DNA from: Ameyamaea chiangmaiensis
GTDB taxonomy: Bacteria > Pseudomonadota > Alphaproteobacteria > Acetobacterales > Acetobacteraceae
Assembly (NCBI RefSeq): GCF_025995235.1
Contig: NZ_BAPT01000042.1
Location: forward strand, 96,677-160,676
Direction: 5' to 3'
Length of the DNA: 64,000 nt
Shown: positions 26,264-35,593 of the stretch, one piece after another
How positions within the stretch are numbered: position 1 is the first letter of the stretch
Layout of the letters: every line of letters begins with the position of its first letter
Position numbers and translations under genes: made by a program
The notes under the pieces: generated by a model
What the model was told of the DNA's origin: nothing
The model's input: the letters and a program-made list of their open reading frames with translations, nothing else
The model's database searches: none

Positions 26264-27793
26264 TCATGGGGCCGAATGCGTGAACAGCACGCGGTCGGTC
26301 TGCGTGTCGATCTCCTTCAGTACCACGCCATACCCCCACAGATCGGCCAGATGGGCGAGCGTGCGACGCGCATCGTCGGGTTGCAGAAGCTGCCCCGGTC
26401 GCGTGCGGTGTTCGAGACGCAGCGTGCGCGTTCCGGCCAGATCGGCACCCACGACATCGATCTCCTCGGCTTGCAGACCGGGGTCGTAGGTCGAGGCGAG
26501 CGAGCGCCTGATCGCGCGATAGCCGTCCTCGTTATGAATGGCATCGACCAGAAGATAGGGTTTCGTACTATCGTCCAGCAGGCGGAACATCCGGTAGCGG
26601 CGCATCACCGCCGGCGAGAGATATTGCTGGATGAAGCTCTCGTCGCGAAACTCTGCCCACGCATAGCGCAACGTGCCAAGCGGGTCCCCATTGCCGGCGA
26701 TATCGGGGAACCACTCACGATCCTCGTCCGTCGGGTCGGTGCAGATGCGGGCAATGTCGGTCATCATCGCAAAGCCGAGCGCGTATGGATTGAAGTTCGG
26801 TCCGACCTGTTCGAAGTCGAACTGGGCAATGACGTTCGATGTCGAATGAATCGTCTCCAGAAACGCCGCGTCGTCGATGCGCCCCGTTTCGTGCAGGCGC
26901 CGCATGATCGTGTCATGGACCCAGGTCGCGCAGCCTTCATTCATCATCTTTACCTGCGGCTGCGGGTAGAAATACTGCGCGATCAGACGGACGATACGAA
27001 TGATTTCGCGTTCCCACGGCGCAAGCTTGGGCGCGTGCTTTTCGAGGAAATAAAGGATATTTTCTTCCGGCAGGCCAAGCCCGGATTCCGCGCGGTCGCC
27101 GCCTCCCCTCAAGGGGGCCGCCTCTTCTCTCTCCGGCAAGGTGCGCCACAGATCATTGAACGTACGATCTTCGTGCTGCCGGCGTTCACGCGCGCGTTCG
27201 CGCTCGGCGTTCAGATCGACACGACGCATGCCTGAATGGCGATTGACCCCCTGCCCTTGCAGCGCGTGCGCCGCGTCGAGAATCCGCTCGACCGCCCGCA
27301 CGCCGTGTTCTTGCTCGCACCGCGCGATGTAACCGCGCGCGAATTCGAGATAGTCGAGGATCTGGCTCGGGTCGGTCCATTCGCGGAACAGACGGTTGTT
27401 GCGGAAGAAATGATTATGGCCGAACGCCGCATGCGCGATGACCAGCGCCTGCATTGTCACCGTGTTTTCTTCCATAAGATAGCTGATGCACGGGCTGGAG
27501 TTGATCACGACCTCATACGCCAGCCCCATCAGACCCCGGCGGTAGGCGTTTTCATGCCCTATGAAGCGCTTGCCGAACGACCAGTGCGGGTAGATCAGTG
27601 GCATGCCGTGCGACGTATAGACGTCGAGCATCTGTTCCGACGTGATGATCTCGATCCGGTTGGGATAGGTCTCCAGGCCGAGCTCGCCGACCGCGATCTC
27701 CTCGATCGCGTCGTAGCAGTCGCGTAAAGTCTGAAAGTTCCAGTCCGTTCCGGTGTATAGCCGTTTCGTGTTCGTCGTGATGATTGCGGTCAT
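26264..27793 (-). CDS. SpoVR family protein (YcgB-like)
   Basis: This 509-residue cytoplasmic protein belongs to the SpoVR/YcgB family, widespread in proteobacteria and always near PrkA and YeaH genes. It was named after a Bacillus cortex-formation gene, but its activity is unknown. Typical phrases are YPHWSFGKRFIGHE, YLMEENTVTMQALVIAHAAFGHNHFFRNN, LYFLEKHAPKLAPWEREI and MNEGCATWVHDTIM. I start at ATG 27793 (MTAIITTNTKRLYTG), which overlaps the stop of the upstream yeaH-like gene by 4 bp (ATGA), so the two are translationally coupled. It is the last gene of a three-gene operon. Confidence 0.92.
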   Translation of the reverse strand: MTAIITTNTKRLYTGTDWNFQTLRDCYDAIEEIAVGELGLETYPNRIEIITSEQMLDVYTSHGMPLIYPHWSFGKRFIGHENAYRRGLMGLAYEVVINSSPCISYLMEENTVTMQALVIAHAAFGHNHFFRNNRLFREWTDPSQILDYLEFARGYIARCEQEHGVRAVERILDAAHALQGQGVNRHSGMRRVDLNAERERARERRQHEDRTFNDLWRTLPEREEAAPLRGGGDRAESGLGLPEENILYFLEKHAPKLAPWEREIIRIVRLIAQYFYPQPQVKMMNEGCATWVHDTIMRRLHETGRIDDAAFLETIHSTSNVIAQFDFEQVGPNFNPYALGFAMMTDIARICTDPTDEDREWFPDIAGNGDPLGTLRYAWAEFRDESFIQQYLSPAVMRRYRMFRLLDDSTKPYLLVDAIHNEDGYRAIRRSLASTYDPGLQAEEIDVVGADLAGTRTLRLEHRTRPGQLLQPDDARRTLAHLADLWGYGVVLKEIDTQTDRVLFTHSAP

Positions 27794-29103
27794 GGCGCAC
27801 CTGCCTGTTCCGTCGATCGACGCGAAAACAGCTCCCGGAAGACGGGGAAAATGTCCTTGCGGTCGCCGACCTGTCGAATGGCCAGTTGTGGCCATTGTTC
27901 CGCAACGGCGCGATACGCCCGCCACAGATCGGTTTCGCCCCGGATGATCGCGCCGGAGCCGGAAATCTCGATATACGCGTAGTACTGCACGACGGGCAGG
28001 ATCGTCTTGCTCAGCAACTCCACCGCGACCGGCGTGTCGGACCCGGTGTTATCACCGTCTGACGCCTGCGCGACATAGATGTTCCACTGGTCGGCCGGAT
28101 AGCGCGCCTTCTGCACGCGCGTCACTTCGGCCAGCGCGGTCGAGACAACCGTGCCGCCGGTGCGCGGGTCGTTGAAGAAGGTCTCCTCATCCACTTCTTC
28201 GGCGCTCTCGGCATGACGGATGAAGACAATGTCGAGTGTCTTGTAACGACGTTCCAGAAACACGTGCAGAAGCAGGAAGAACTGCTTGCCGAGCTCCTTC
28301 ATCCGCTCCGTCATGGAGCCGGACACGTCCATCACGCAAAACATCACCGCCCGCGTCGACGGCTTGGGCGTCAGAGAAAAACGGCGATAGCGCAGGTCCA
28401 CAGGATCGACCCACGGAATGCGATTGAGTCTTCGCGTCGCGGTCGCCCGCTCCTCCCGCAGACGCTGAAGCTCGTCCAGTTCCATGTCCGACAGCGGCTT
28501 GCGCGCCTCCAGTTCCTCGATCCGCGCCTGCAGGTCCGTGACATCCGCCGGGCGTGGTCGCCGCAGGCCGATCCGGCGTCCCATGGAGTGGCGCATGGTG
28601 CGCGAAAGGTCGAGTTGCGAGGGCGATCCGTCATTGCTGAGCCCTGCCCGGCTTGGCATCATCGTTTCCGTGGTCGAGATCTCGCGTTTGACCAGATCGG
28701 GCAATTCGAGATCATCGAAGAACAGGTCGAGAAATTCCTCCCGGCTCAGCAGGAACCGATAGGAATCCTGCCCCCCTCCCTGCTCGCTCGCCTCGCCGTC
28801 CCCGCCGCCCTTGCCACGACCACCCGACGGGGGACGGGTGATCCGGTCGCCGGGCGAGAACTCCTTGTTGCCCGGAAGAATGACCTCGCGCTGTCCGTCG
28901 CTGAACATGCGACGAAAGGCTGGTTCATGCAGGGCATCGGACGGGATCGAGACCGCATTGGCCTGCGCCACGTCGCGGATCTTGCCACTGGAAACCGCAT
29001 CGCGTACCGCCCTCTGCACCGCGCCCCGCGCCCGTTCGAGTACGCGGCGACGATTGTCGAGGTTCTTGCCGTGCGGGTTCGGACGTCTGTCGATAATGTC
29101 CAC
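27790..29103 (-). CDS. YeaH/DUF444 von Willebrand A-like protein
   Basis: This 437-residue protein is the middle gene of the prkA-yeaH-spoVR operon. It has a basic, low-complexity N-terminal half with a Gly-rich stretch (near residues 94-110) and a C-terminal von Willebrand A-like domain with a MIDAS metal site in VMDVSGSMTERMK near residue 255. TGGTVVSTALAEV follows near 320. Family members in E. coli are linked to stationary phase and nitrogen starvation and partner with the PrkA kinase, though the mechanism is unclear. The stop overlaps the spoVR start. Confidence 0.92.
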   Translation of the reverse strand: MDIIDRRPNPHGKNLDNRRRVLERARGAVQRAVRDAVSSGKIRDVAQANAVSIPSDALHEPAFRRMFSDGQREVILPGNKEFSPGDRITRPPSGGRGKGGGDGEASEQGGGQDSYRFLLSREEFLDLFFDDLELPDLVKREISTTETMMPSRAGLSNDGSPSQLDLSRTMRHSMGRRIGLRRPRPADVTDLQARIEELEARKPLSDMELDELQRLREERATATRRLNRIPWVDPVDLRYRRFSLTPKPSTRAVMFCVMDVSGSMTERMKELGKQFFLLLHVFLERRYKTLDIVFIRHAESAEEVDEETFFNDPRTGGTVVSTALAEVTRVQKARYPADQWNIYVAQASDGDNTGSDTPVAVELLSKTILPVVQYYAYIEISGSGAIIRGETDLWRAYRAVAEQWPQLAIRQVGDRKDIFPVFRELFSRRSTEQAGAP

Positions 29104-29211
29104 GTATTCGCACCGTTCCTGATGGAGCCGCCCATGTTGGGCACGGCCGCGTGAAGACCCGTGATGTTCGCCGCGGCACAGCCTCGCTGCACCACGGGGA
29201 ACACCGGCCTG

Positions 29212-31158
29212 TCAGGCGGACTGCTTCACGCGCATGTACCATTCAACGAGGCGACGCACCTGTCGTTCCGTGTATCCCCGCGCCACCATGCGCTCGACGA
29301 ACTCGTCGTGTTTGCGCTCCGTCTCTCCGTCCTTCTTGGAGCCGAAGCTGATCACCGGAAGCAGATCCTCGACCTGGCTGAACATGCGCTTCTCGATCAC
29401 ATCGCGAATTTTTTCATACGACGTCCAGCGCGGATTCTGTCCCCCACTCGCGGCCCGCGCCCGCAGCGAGAACTTCACAACCTCGTTGCGGAAATCCTTG
29501 GGGTTGGCGATACCCGCCGGCTTTTCGATCTTGGTCAGTTCCGCATTCAGCAGATCGCGATTGAGCAACTGTCCGGTGTCGGGATCCTTGAAATCCTGAT
29601 CCTCAATCCAGGCATCGGCGTAATCAAGATAGCGATCGAACAGATTCTGGCCGTAGTCGTTGTAGCTTTCCAGATAGGCCTTCTGTATTTCGTGACCGAG
29701 GAACTCGGCATATCTCCGGGCGAGTTCGGACTTCAGGACAGCCAGGTAATTGGCCTCCACATCTGCCGGAAACTGCTCGCGCCGCACAGCCTGTTCCAGT
29801 GAATACATCAGGTGCACCGGATCGGCCGCGATTTCGCTCGCGTCGTGATTGAAGGTCGCGGACAGAACCTTGTAGGCAAAACGTGTGGAAATCCCGTCCA
29901 TTCCTTCGTCCACGCCCGCCGCGTCGCGGTACTCCTGCATGGTACGCGCCTTAGGATCGGTTTCGCGCAGGTTCTCACCGTCATAGACGCGCATTTTCGC
30001 GAACTGCGTCGAATTCGGGTGCGGCTTCAGACGCGACAGGACCGCGAACCGCGCCAGCATCTCCAGCGTGTTCGGCGCGCATGGCGCCTGCCCCAGGGCC
30101 GATGATTCGATCAGCTTTTCATAAATCTTCGTCTCTTCCGCTACCCGCAGGCAATACGGCACCTTGATCACGCAGACGCGGTCGAGAAACGCCTCGTTCG
30201 AACGGTTGTTGCGGAAACTCTGCCACTCGGCCTCGTTCGAGTGCGCCAGAATGATGCCAGTGTACGGGATGGAGCCAATGTTTTCCGTGCCGACATAGTT
30301 GCCTTCCTGCGTTGCCGTCAGAAGCGGATGCAGCATCTTGATGGGCGCCTTGAACATCTCGACGAATTCGAGAATGCCCTGATTGGCCCGGTTCAGGCCC
30401 CCCGAGAACCCGTAGGCGTCCGGGTCGTTCTGGCTGTAGTGCTCGAGTTGTCGGATATCGACCTTGCCGACCAACGCCGAGACATCCTGATTGTTGTCGT
30501 CGCCCGGCTCGGTTTTCGCGACGGCGATCTGCCGCAGCTTTGACGGATGAAGCTTGACCACCGTAAAGCGCGACAGATCGCCGTCGAATTCCTCCAGCCG
30601 CTTCAGCGCCCACGGGCTGGCGATCCCGGTCAGGACGCGCTTGGGAATGTTGTATTGCTCGCGCAGGAGATCGCCCATGCGCACCGGGTCGAACAGGCCA
30701 AGCGGGCTCTCGAATACCGGGCTCATGTGACGCCCAGCCTTCAGAACGTAGATCGGCTGCTTCTCCATCAGGGTCTTGAGCCGTTCGCCTAGTGACGATT
30801 TGCCGCCACCGACCGGGCCGAGCAGGTAGAGGATCTGCTTGCGTTCCTCGAGCCCCTGGGCCGCGTGCCGGAAAAAGCCGACGATCTGCTCGATCGTCTC
30901 TTCCATGCCATAAAAATCCGCAAACGCCGGATAGGTCCGGACCGTGCGGTTCATGAAGACACGCCCCAGACGCGGATCGCGTGCGCTGTCGAACAGGATT
31001 GGTTCGCCGATGGCCATCAGCATCCGCTCGGAGGCGCTGGCGTAACAGGTGGGGTCGTCGCGGCAGGCTTCGAGATAGCTGGCGAGGCTCATCTCGGTTT
31101 CGCGGGATTCGTCACGCATGGCGGTAGCGAGAGAAAAGACGGTGTTGAACGAAGCCAT
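29212..31158 (-). CDS. prkA: PrkA/YeaG serine protein kinase
   Basis: This AAA-type protein has a C-terminal kinase-like region; relatives act in sporulation or stationary-phase stress. The 648-residue protein contains Walker A LGPVGGGKSSLGERLK near residue 106, YILKAG-like YVLKAGRHMSPVFESPLGLF, and EFVEMFKAPIKMLHPLLTATQEGNY near 265, followed by ILAHSNEAEW. I choose ATG 31158 (MASFNTVFSLATAM) because ACGGAG then has a normal spacing; the ATG at 31167 would sit directly against it. It heads the operon with the yeaH-like and spoVR genes. Confidence 0.94.
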   Translation of the reverse strand: MASFNTVFSLATAMRDESRETEMSLASYLEACRDDPTCYASASERMLMAIGEPILFDSARDPRLGRVFMNRTVRTYPAFADFYGMEETIEQIVGFFRHAAQGLEERKQILYLLGPVGGGKSSLGERLKTLMEKQPIYVLKAGRHMSPVFESPLGLFDPVRMGDLLREQYNIPKRVLTGIASPWALKRLEEFDGDLSRFTVVKLHPSKLRQIAVAKTEPGDDNNQDVSALVGKVDIRQLEHYSQNDPDAYGFSGGLNRANQGILEFVEMFKAPIKMLHPLLTATQEGNYVGTENIGSIPYTGIILAHSNEAEWQSFRNNRSNEAFLDRVCVIKVPYCLRVAEETKIYEKLIESSALGQAPCAPNTLEMLARFAVLSRLKPHPNSTQFAKMRVYDGENLRETDPKARTMQEYRDAAGVDEGMDGISTRFAYKVLSATFNHDASEIAADPVHLMYSLEQAVRREQFPADVEANYLAVLKSELARRYAEFLGHEIQKAYLESYNDYGQNLFDRYLDYADAWIEDQDFKDPDTGQLLNRDLLNAELTKIEKPAGIANPKDFRNEVVKFSLRARAASGGQNPRWTSYEKIRDVIEKRMFSQVEDLLPVISFGSKKDGETERKHDEFVERMVARGYTERQVRRLVEWYMRVKQSA

Positions 31159-31492
31159 CAGCAGCATTCTCCGTGAACGTCGAAGGCACTCCGGTCGCGG
31201 GTCAGGCTCGCATATTCAGAGGACCACCTTGGTCCGTGCGGGCCTTCCGGCACCTGCGCAGTCGTCGGCAGATGAAAACTTTATTCGTCTATCTTGAAGA
31301 CTCTCTGAAAATGCGCCATGCAACCCGGTTCGTCGCGTCACGTGTCGACGCTATCGCCGTTCGTCCAAGTGTTTCAACAAAATTACGCAACTGGCGCGCA
31401 ACGGCATCCGCCCGCGTCGGCGCCATAGCGAGGACGAGCGGCAGAAAATTGCTCCGGACCGGGTCGGTGCCGGCACTCTCAGGCGAAAAAAT
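31159..31492 (-). promoter_or_regulatory. Upstream region of the prkA operon, no gene found
   Basis: This stretch of about 330 bp separates prkA from the metallo-hydrolase gene. It holds an AT-richer middle part (about 31270-31400). Frames through it have no family resemblance and no convincing ribosome-binding site. It most likely contains the prkA promoter. I could not pick out a confident sigma-factor motif. Confidence 0.4.
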
Positions 31493-32290
31493 TCAGCCCT
31501 CGAAGGGGATGATCATCCCGTCATAAGCCGGCTCGACCCCCTGCGGGAGATGCGCCACCAGCCATCCCCAGTCCATGTCCGTGCCCATATGCGTCAGGAC
31601 CGTGCGAGTCGCACCGATTCGGCTCCGCCACGCCTCAACCTGTTCAAGCCAGCCGTGCGCCGAATGCTCGTCACGCTGGAAACAGTCGACGACGAACGTC
31701 TCCACACCTTCCAGCGCCGCAAGGGCTTCATCATCCAAGGCGACGACGTCGGTGCAGTACGCCAACGATCCGCATCGCATGCCCAACGAGGTCGTCCGGC
31801 CGTGGCTTTGCTGGAAAATGGCGAGATCGAAGCCCGCGAGTGTATGCACATGCCCGGGGTCGATCACGACCGGCTCGATCACCGGCCGATAGAATTCTCC
31901 CCCGCTCCAGGGACGGAAGGCGTAATCAAAGCGGCCCTCGACCTCGCGCAGGGTGGCCTCGGTGCCGAAAGCCTGCAACGGGCGTCCCAGGGCGCGGTTG
32001 ATCTGCCGCAACTCGTCCAGTCCGGCGATGTGGTCGGCATGCGGATGGGTGTACAGCACCGCGTCCACAGAGGCGATGCGAGTGCCCAGAAGCTGGGCGC
32101 GGACGTCAGGACCGCTGTCGATCAGCAGGCGTCGCCCGTCCGGAGCGCAGAACACGACTGAAGACCGCATGCGCCGGTTGCGCGGCTCCTGCGGATCGCA
32201 TACGCCCCAGTCGCCCCGACCGTCCGGCCCACCGATCATCGGCACACCGGCGGATCCGCCGCACCCCAGAATGATCAGTTCGTGCGTCAC
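31493..32290 (-). CDS. MBL-fold metallo-hydrolase (PhnP-like)
   Basis: This 265-residue metallo-beta-lactamase-fold hydrolase has the metal motif THPHADHIAGLDE at about residues 81-93, an Asp ligand in AYCTDVVALDD and a final His region in TVLTHMGTDMDW. The early LGCGGSAGVPMIGG and VCDPQEPRNRRMRSSV, with its Cys and Arg-rich loop, resemble PhnP-like phosphodiesterases. It follows tatD by 13 bp in the holB-metG-tatD run, a conserved alphaproteobacterial arrangement. Substrate not determinable; a cyclic phosphodiester or nucleotide is the family-based guess. Confidence 0.85.
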   Translation of the reverse strand: MTHELIILGCGGSAGVPMIGGPDGRGDWGVCDPQEPRNRRMRSSVVFCAPDGRRLLIDSGPDVRAQLLGTRIASVDAVLYTHPHADHIAGLDELRQINRALGRPLQAFGTEATLREVEGRFDYAFRPWSGGEFYRPVIEPVVIDPGHVHTLAGFDLAIFQQSHGRTTSLGMRCGSLAYCTDVVALDDEALAALEGVETFVVDCFQRDEHSAHGWLEQVEAWRSRIGATRTVLTHMGTDMDWGWLVAHLPQGVEPAYDGMIIPFEG

Positions 32291-32303
32291 AGCCCCGCCT
32301 CCC

Positions 32304-33125
32304 TCACGCCGCTCTGGTAAAGAGACGATGGAAATTGGCCGTGGTCATGGCCGCGAACGCGGCCTCGTCCATGCCGCGCGCCTGCGCCAGACGCCGTGCC
32401 GTGTGGACCGTGAACGCCGGTTCGTTCCGCTTGCCCCGCAGCGGCATGGGGGCCAGGAACGGCGCGTCGGTTTCGACTAGAATACGGTCATCGGGAACGT
32501 CGGCGGCGATGGCGCGCACCTCGTCGGAACGGTTGAAGGTGGCGATACCCGAAAAGCTCAGGTATCCGCCCAATGCCAGAGCGCGCTCGGCCAGATCCCG
32601 GCCGGAGGAAAAACAGTGCAGCAGAAAGCGGAACGCCCCCCCCTGTCGTGTTTCCTCCTCCAGAAGGGCGGCCATGTCCGTATCGGCGTCGCGCGTGTGG
32701 ATCACGACCGGCATGTCGGCGAGGCGCGCGGCCCGGATATGGGCGCGGAAACTGGCCTTCTGTGCCTCGCGGACCTCGGGGCCGCCGTGGAAGTAGTCAA
32801 GACCCGACTCCCCGATCCCGATCGTGCCCTCGCGCGCGGCACGCGCGGCAAGGGCCTCGGGCTCTGGCACGGGTTCCTCATGCGCGTGGTCCGGATGCGT
32901 ACCGATCGTGCACCAGACGCGGATGTCGGGCCGGCTCAGCGCGCACAGGGATTCCTGCACCCCGGCCTGCGCCAGACTCGTCCCGATCGTCACCAGGCCG
33001 GCCAGACCGGACCGACGTGCGCGATCGACCAGATACGGCCGCTCCTCGGGCGGGAAACGGTCCAGATGACAGTGCGAATCGACCAGCGCACCGCCGAAGG
33101 GCTCGGGCAGCGGCAGGTCGGTCAT
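32304..33125 (-). CDS. tatD: TatD-family metal-dependent deoxyribonuclease
   Basis: This 273-residue TIM-barrel hydrolase binds divalent metals and in relatives acts as a 3'-5' exonuclease in DNA quality control. Motifs are VDSHCHLDRFPPEE near residue 15, GIGESGLDYFHGG near 97, VIHTRDADTDMA, LLHCFSSG and LVETDAPFLAP near 208. Its start codon overlaps the metG stop (ATGA), so it is translated with the methionyl-tRNA synthetase, a common gene pair. The member could equally be called YcfH, the close paralogue. Confidence 0.92.
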   Translation of the reverse strand: MTDLPLPEPFGGALVDSHCHLDRFPPEERPYLVDRARRSGLAGLVTIGTSLAQAGVQESLCALSRPDIRVWCTIGTHPDHAHEEPVPEPEALAARAAREGTIGIGESGLDYFHGGPEVREAQKASFRAHIRAARLADMPVVIHTRDADTDMAALLEEETRQGGAFRFLLHCFSSGRDLAERALALGGYLSFSGIATFNRSDEVRAIAADVPDDRILVETDAPFLAPMPLRGKRNEPAFTVHTARRLAQARGMDEAAFAAMTTANFHRLFTRAA

Positions 33126-34660
33126 TCGGCCTCCGGCGCGACATAGCGCGGAAAGACCCCCTGCGGGGCCGGCAACGACCGGCCGCCGGGCAACGGGGTG
33201 CCTAGCGCCTCGAACGCGCGTTCATCGGGCTGCACGCCCAATTGGGTCAGCATCGCGTCCATACTGTCGGGCATGAAGGGCTGCAACATCGTGGCGATGC
33301 CGCGCAATGCGTCGGCCAACACACGCAACACGACCTCCATCCGGACGGTGTCAGTCTTGCGCAATGCCCACGGGGCCTGGCGGTCGATGTAGGCGTTGCA
33401 GGCGCGGATGACCTTCCACACTTCCTCCAGCGCCTCGGTCAATGCCATGCGCCCGATCTGGCCCGTCATCAGGTCGGGCAGCAACGACACCTGCGCCAGC
33501 AGATGCGTGTCGTCCTCGGTCAACACCCCGCGCTCTGGCAGGGTGCCGCCGCAGTTCCGGGCAACCAGCGACAGCGTACGCTGCGCGAGATTGCCCAGAT
33601 CGTTGGCCAGTTCGACATTGGTGCGGGTGATCAAAGCGCGGCGATTGAGATCGGAGTCGCCGCCGAACGGCACTTCGCGGATCAGGAAAAACCGCACCGC
33701 ATCCAGGCCGAACTCGTCGACCAGCGTACGCGGATCGACGACGTTGCCCAGCGACTTGCTCATCTTCTCGCCTTCGATCGTCCACCAGCCGTTGGAAAAC
33801 ACGGTCTTCGGGAGTTCGATCCCGGCGGCCATCAGGAACGCGGGCCAGTAGACGGTGTGGAACCGCGCGATGTCCTTGCCCACCAGATGCAGGTTGGCCG
33901 GCCAGAAACGCATCAGCGGGGCGTCGCGATCCGGGTAGCCAAGCGCGCTCAGATAGTTGGTCAGGGCGTCGAACCACACATACATCACATGGTCCGGGTC
34001 GCCGGGCACCGGAATGCCCCAGCTGAAGCTGGTCCGGCTGATGGACAGGTCGCGCAGGCCCTGTTTGACGAAGCTGGTGATCTCGCGATAGCGCCCGTTC
34101 GGGCCCATGAAGTCCGGGTGCTGTTCATACAGTGCGAGCAACCGGTCCTGAAACGCCGAGAGACGAAAGAAATACGACGGCTCGCGCACCCACTCCACGG
34201 GCGCACCGGTCGGCGCCACGCGGGTGCCGTCAGGCCGGGTCGTGATCTCGTCCTCGCCATAGAAGCTCTCGTCACGCAGCGCGTACCAGCCCTCGTAGGC
34301 ATCGAGATAGATCGCCCCGCTTTCGGCGACCTTGTCCCACACCGCCTGGGCGCAGCGTTTGTGACGGTCCTCGGTCGTGCGGATAAAATCGTCGTAGGAG
34401 ATGCGCATGGCGTCGGCCATGGCACGGAAATCGGCGGCAAAACCGTCCGCGAAGGCCTGCCGATCGAGGCCCGCCGCCGCGGCCGCCTGCTCGACCTTCT
34501 GTCCATGTTCGTCCGTGCCGGTCAGGAAAAAGACCTCCGCACCCGACAGACGGTGGAAACGCGCCACGATATCGGCGGCGACGGACGTGTAGGCATGACC
34601 GATATGGGGGGCGCCATTCACGTAGTAGATCGGGGTCGTCACATAAAAGCGCCGGGTCAT
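33122..34660 (-). CDS. metG: Methionyl-tRNA synthetase
   Basis: This class I synthetase charges tRNA-Met. The 512-residue protein shows the HIGH motif in TPIYYVNGAPHIGHAYT at residues 8-24 and KMSKS in GEKMSKSLGNVVDPR near 300. The shorter length shows the absence of the C-terminal tRNA-binding extension, and the knuckle region appears to lack zinc cysteines, matching the short alphaproteobacterial type. ATG 34660 overlaps the holB stop by 4 bp and the stop overlaps the tatD start. Confidence 0.96.
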   Translation of the reverse strand: MTRRFYVTTPIYYVNGAPHIGHAYTSVAADIVARFHRLSGAEVFFLTGTDEHGQKVEQAAAAAGLDRQAFADGFAADFRAMADAMRISYDDFIRTTEDRHKRCAQAVWDKVAESGAIYLDAYEGWYALRDESFYGEDEITTRPDGTRVAPTGAPVEWVREPSYFFRLSAFQDRLLALYEQHPDFMGPNGRYREITSFVKQGLRDLSISRTSFSWGIPVPGDPDHVMYVWFDALTNYLSALGYPDRDAPLMRFWPANLHLVGKDIARFHTVYWPAFLMAAGIELPKTVFSNGWWTIEGEKMSKSLGNVVDPRTLVDEFGLDAVRFFLIREVPFGGDSDLNRRALITRTNVELANDLGNLAQRTLSLVARNCGGTLPERGVLTEDDTHLLAQVSLLPDLMTGQIGRMALTEALEEVWKVIRACNAYIDRQAPWALRKTDTVRMEVVLRVLADALRGIATMLQPFMPDSMDAMLTQLGVQPDERAFEALGTPLPGGRSLPAPQGVFPRYVAPEAE

Positions 34661-35589
34661 GTCTCACTCATGATCGTCAGGGCCGACAGCACGGCCTGAA
34701 GTTTGTCCAGATTGGCCCGCTCGGTCTCCGAGCGGATACGATTCAGCGCGTCCCACTGCCGCACGCGACGAAGGGCCTCCCCGTCCCGCCGCCCGTCACG
34801 CGCGGCGCCGCGCGCGCGGGCCGAGACCCCCTCGCATAACAGGGTGAAGAAGGCAGGGAAACCATTGTCGCCGCGCGCGACGCCTTCGGCAAAGACATAC
34901 TCACCGCCGTCCGGGCGCCGGCCGTCCAGCAAAGCATCGACGGCCTCGGCCATGCTGGCGTCCGAGGCCCCCAGAAGCTGTAGCGCGCGCGCCGGCGAAC
35001 CCCGCGCGGGGCCGAGGATCGCCCGCGCCGCCGTATCGTCCACATCGTGCGCGCGCAAGGCCTGTATCATGGCGACGTCCGACAGGGGCTCGAGCTTCAG
35101 CAGGCGGCATCGGCTGCGGATCGTCGGCAGCAGCCGACCCGGCGCGTCGCAGGTCAGCAGCAGCAACGCGCGCGGCGGCGGCTCTTCCAGAATTTTCAGC
35201 AGCGCATTGGCCGCGTTCCGGTTCATGTGGTCCGCGCCGTCGATCACCACGACGCGCCAGCCGCCTTCGGCCGCCGTGCGGCGCAGGAAATCACCCGCCG
35301 GCCGGATGTCGTCGGCCACGATCTCGGTGCGCTGGCGCCCACGCTTTTCGTCGATCCCGCGCGCAATCATCAGAAGATCGGCGTGCGTCCCCGCGCTGAC
35401 GCGCCGCCCGGCGGGCGATGCAGGGTCTTCGGCCTTCAACAGTATGCGGGCAAATTGGAGGGCAAGGCTGGCTTTGCCGATCCCCGGCGGCCCAGCCATA
35501 AGCCAGGCATGATGCAGACGCGCCGATGACAGGGCCGCGCGAAACGCCTCCGCCGCCGAATCGTGTCCGACCAGACCCGCCACTCCCAC
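34657..35589 (-). CDS. holB: DNA polymerase III delta' subunit
   Basis: Delta' is part of the clamp loader that places DnaN on DNA. The protein has VGHDSAAEAFRAALSSARLHHAWL at its start and a Walker A-like GPPGIGKASL near residue 42. VVIDGADHMNRNAANALLKILEEPPPRALLLLTC (broken: sensor region near 110-140) follows, all typical. I place the start at GTG 35589, 4 bp after the tmk stop, because the VGHD opening follows within 10 residues. A further GTG at 35583 is possible, and the frame also extends into tmk. It lies in the tmk-holB-metG-tatD run. Confidence 0.9.
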   Translation of the reverse strand: MGVAGLVGHDSAAEAFRAALSSARLHHAWLMAGPPGIGKASLALQFARILLKAEDPASPAGRRVSAGTHADLLMIARGIDEKRGRQRTEIVADDIRPAGDFLRRTAAEGGWRVVVIDGADHMNRNAANALLKILEEPPPRALLLLTCDAPGRLLPTIRSRCRLLKLEPLSDVAMIQALRAHDVDDTAARAILGPARGSPARALQLLGASDASMAEAVDALLDGRRPDGGEYVFAEGVARGDNGFPAFFTLLCEGVSARARGAARDGRRDGEALRRVRQWDALNRIRSETERANLDKLQAVLSALTIMSET

Positions 35590-35593
35590 CCGA

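Noticed and set aside
31173..31526. Plus-strand frame between prkA and the MBL hydrolase gene
   Set aside because: It runs into the antisense of the hydrolase gene, has an Arg-rich composition typical of shadows and no recognisable domain.
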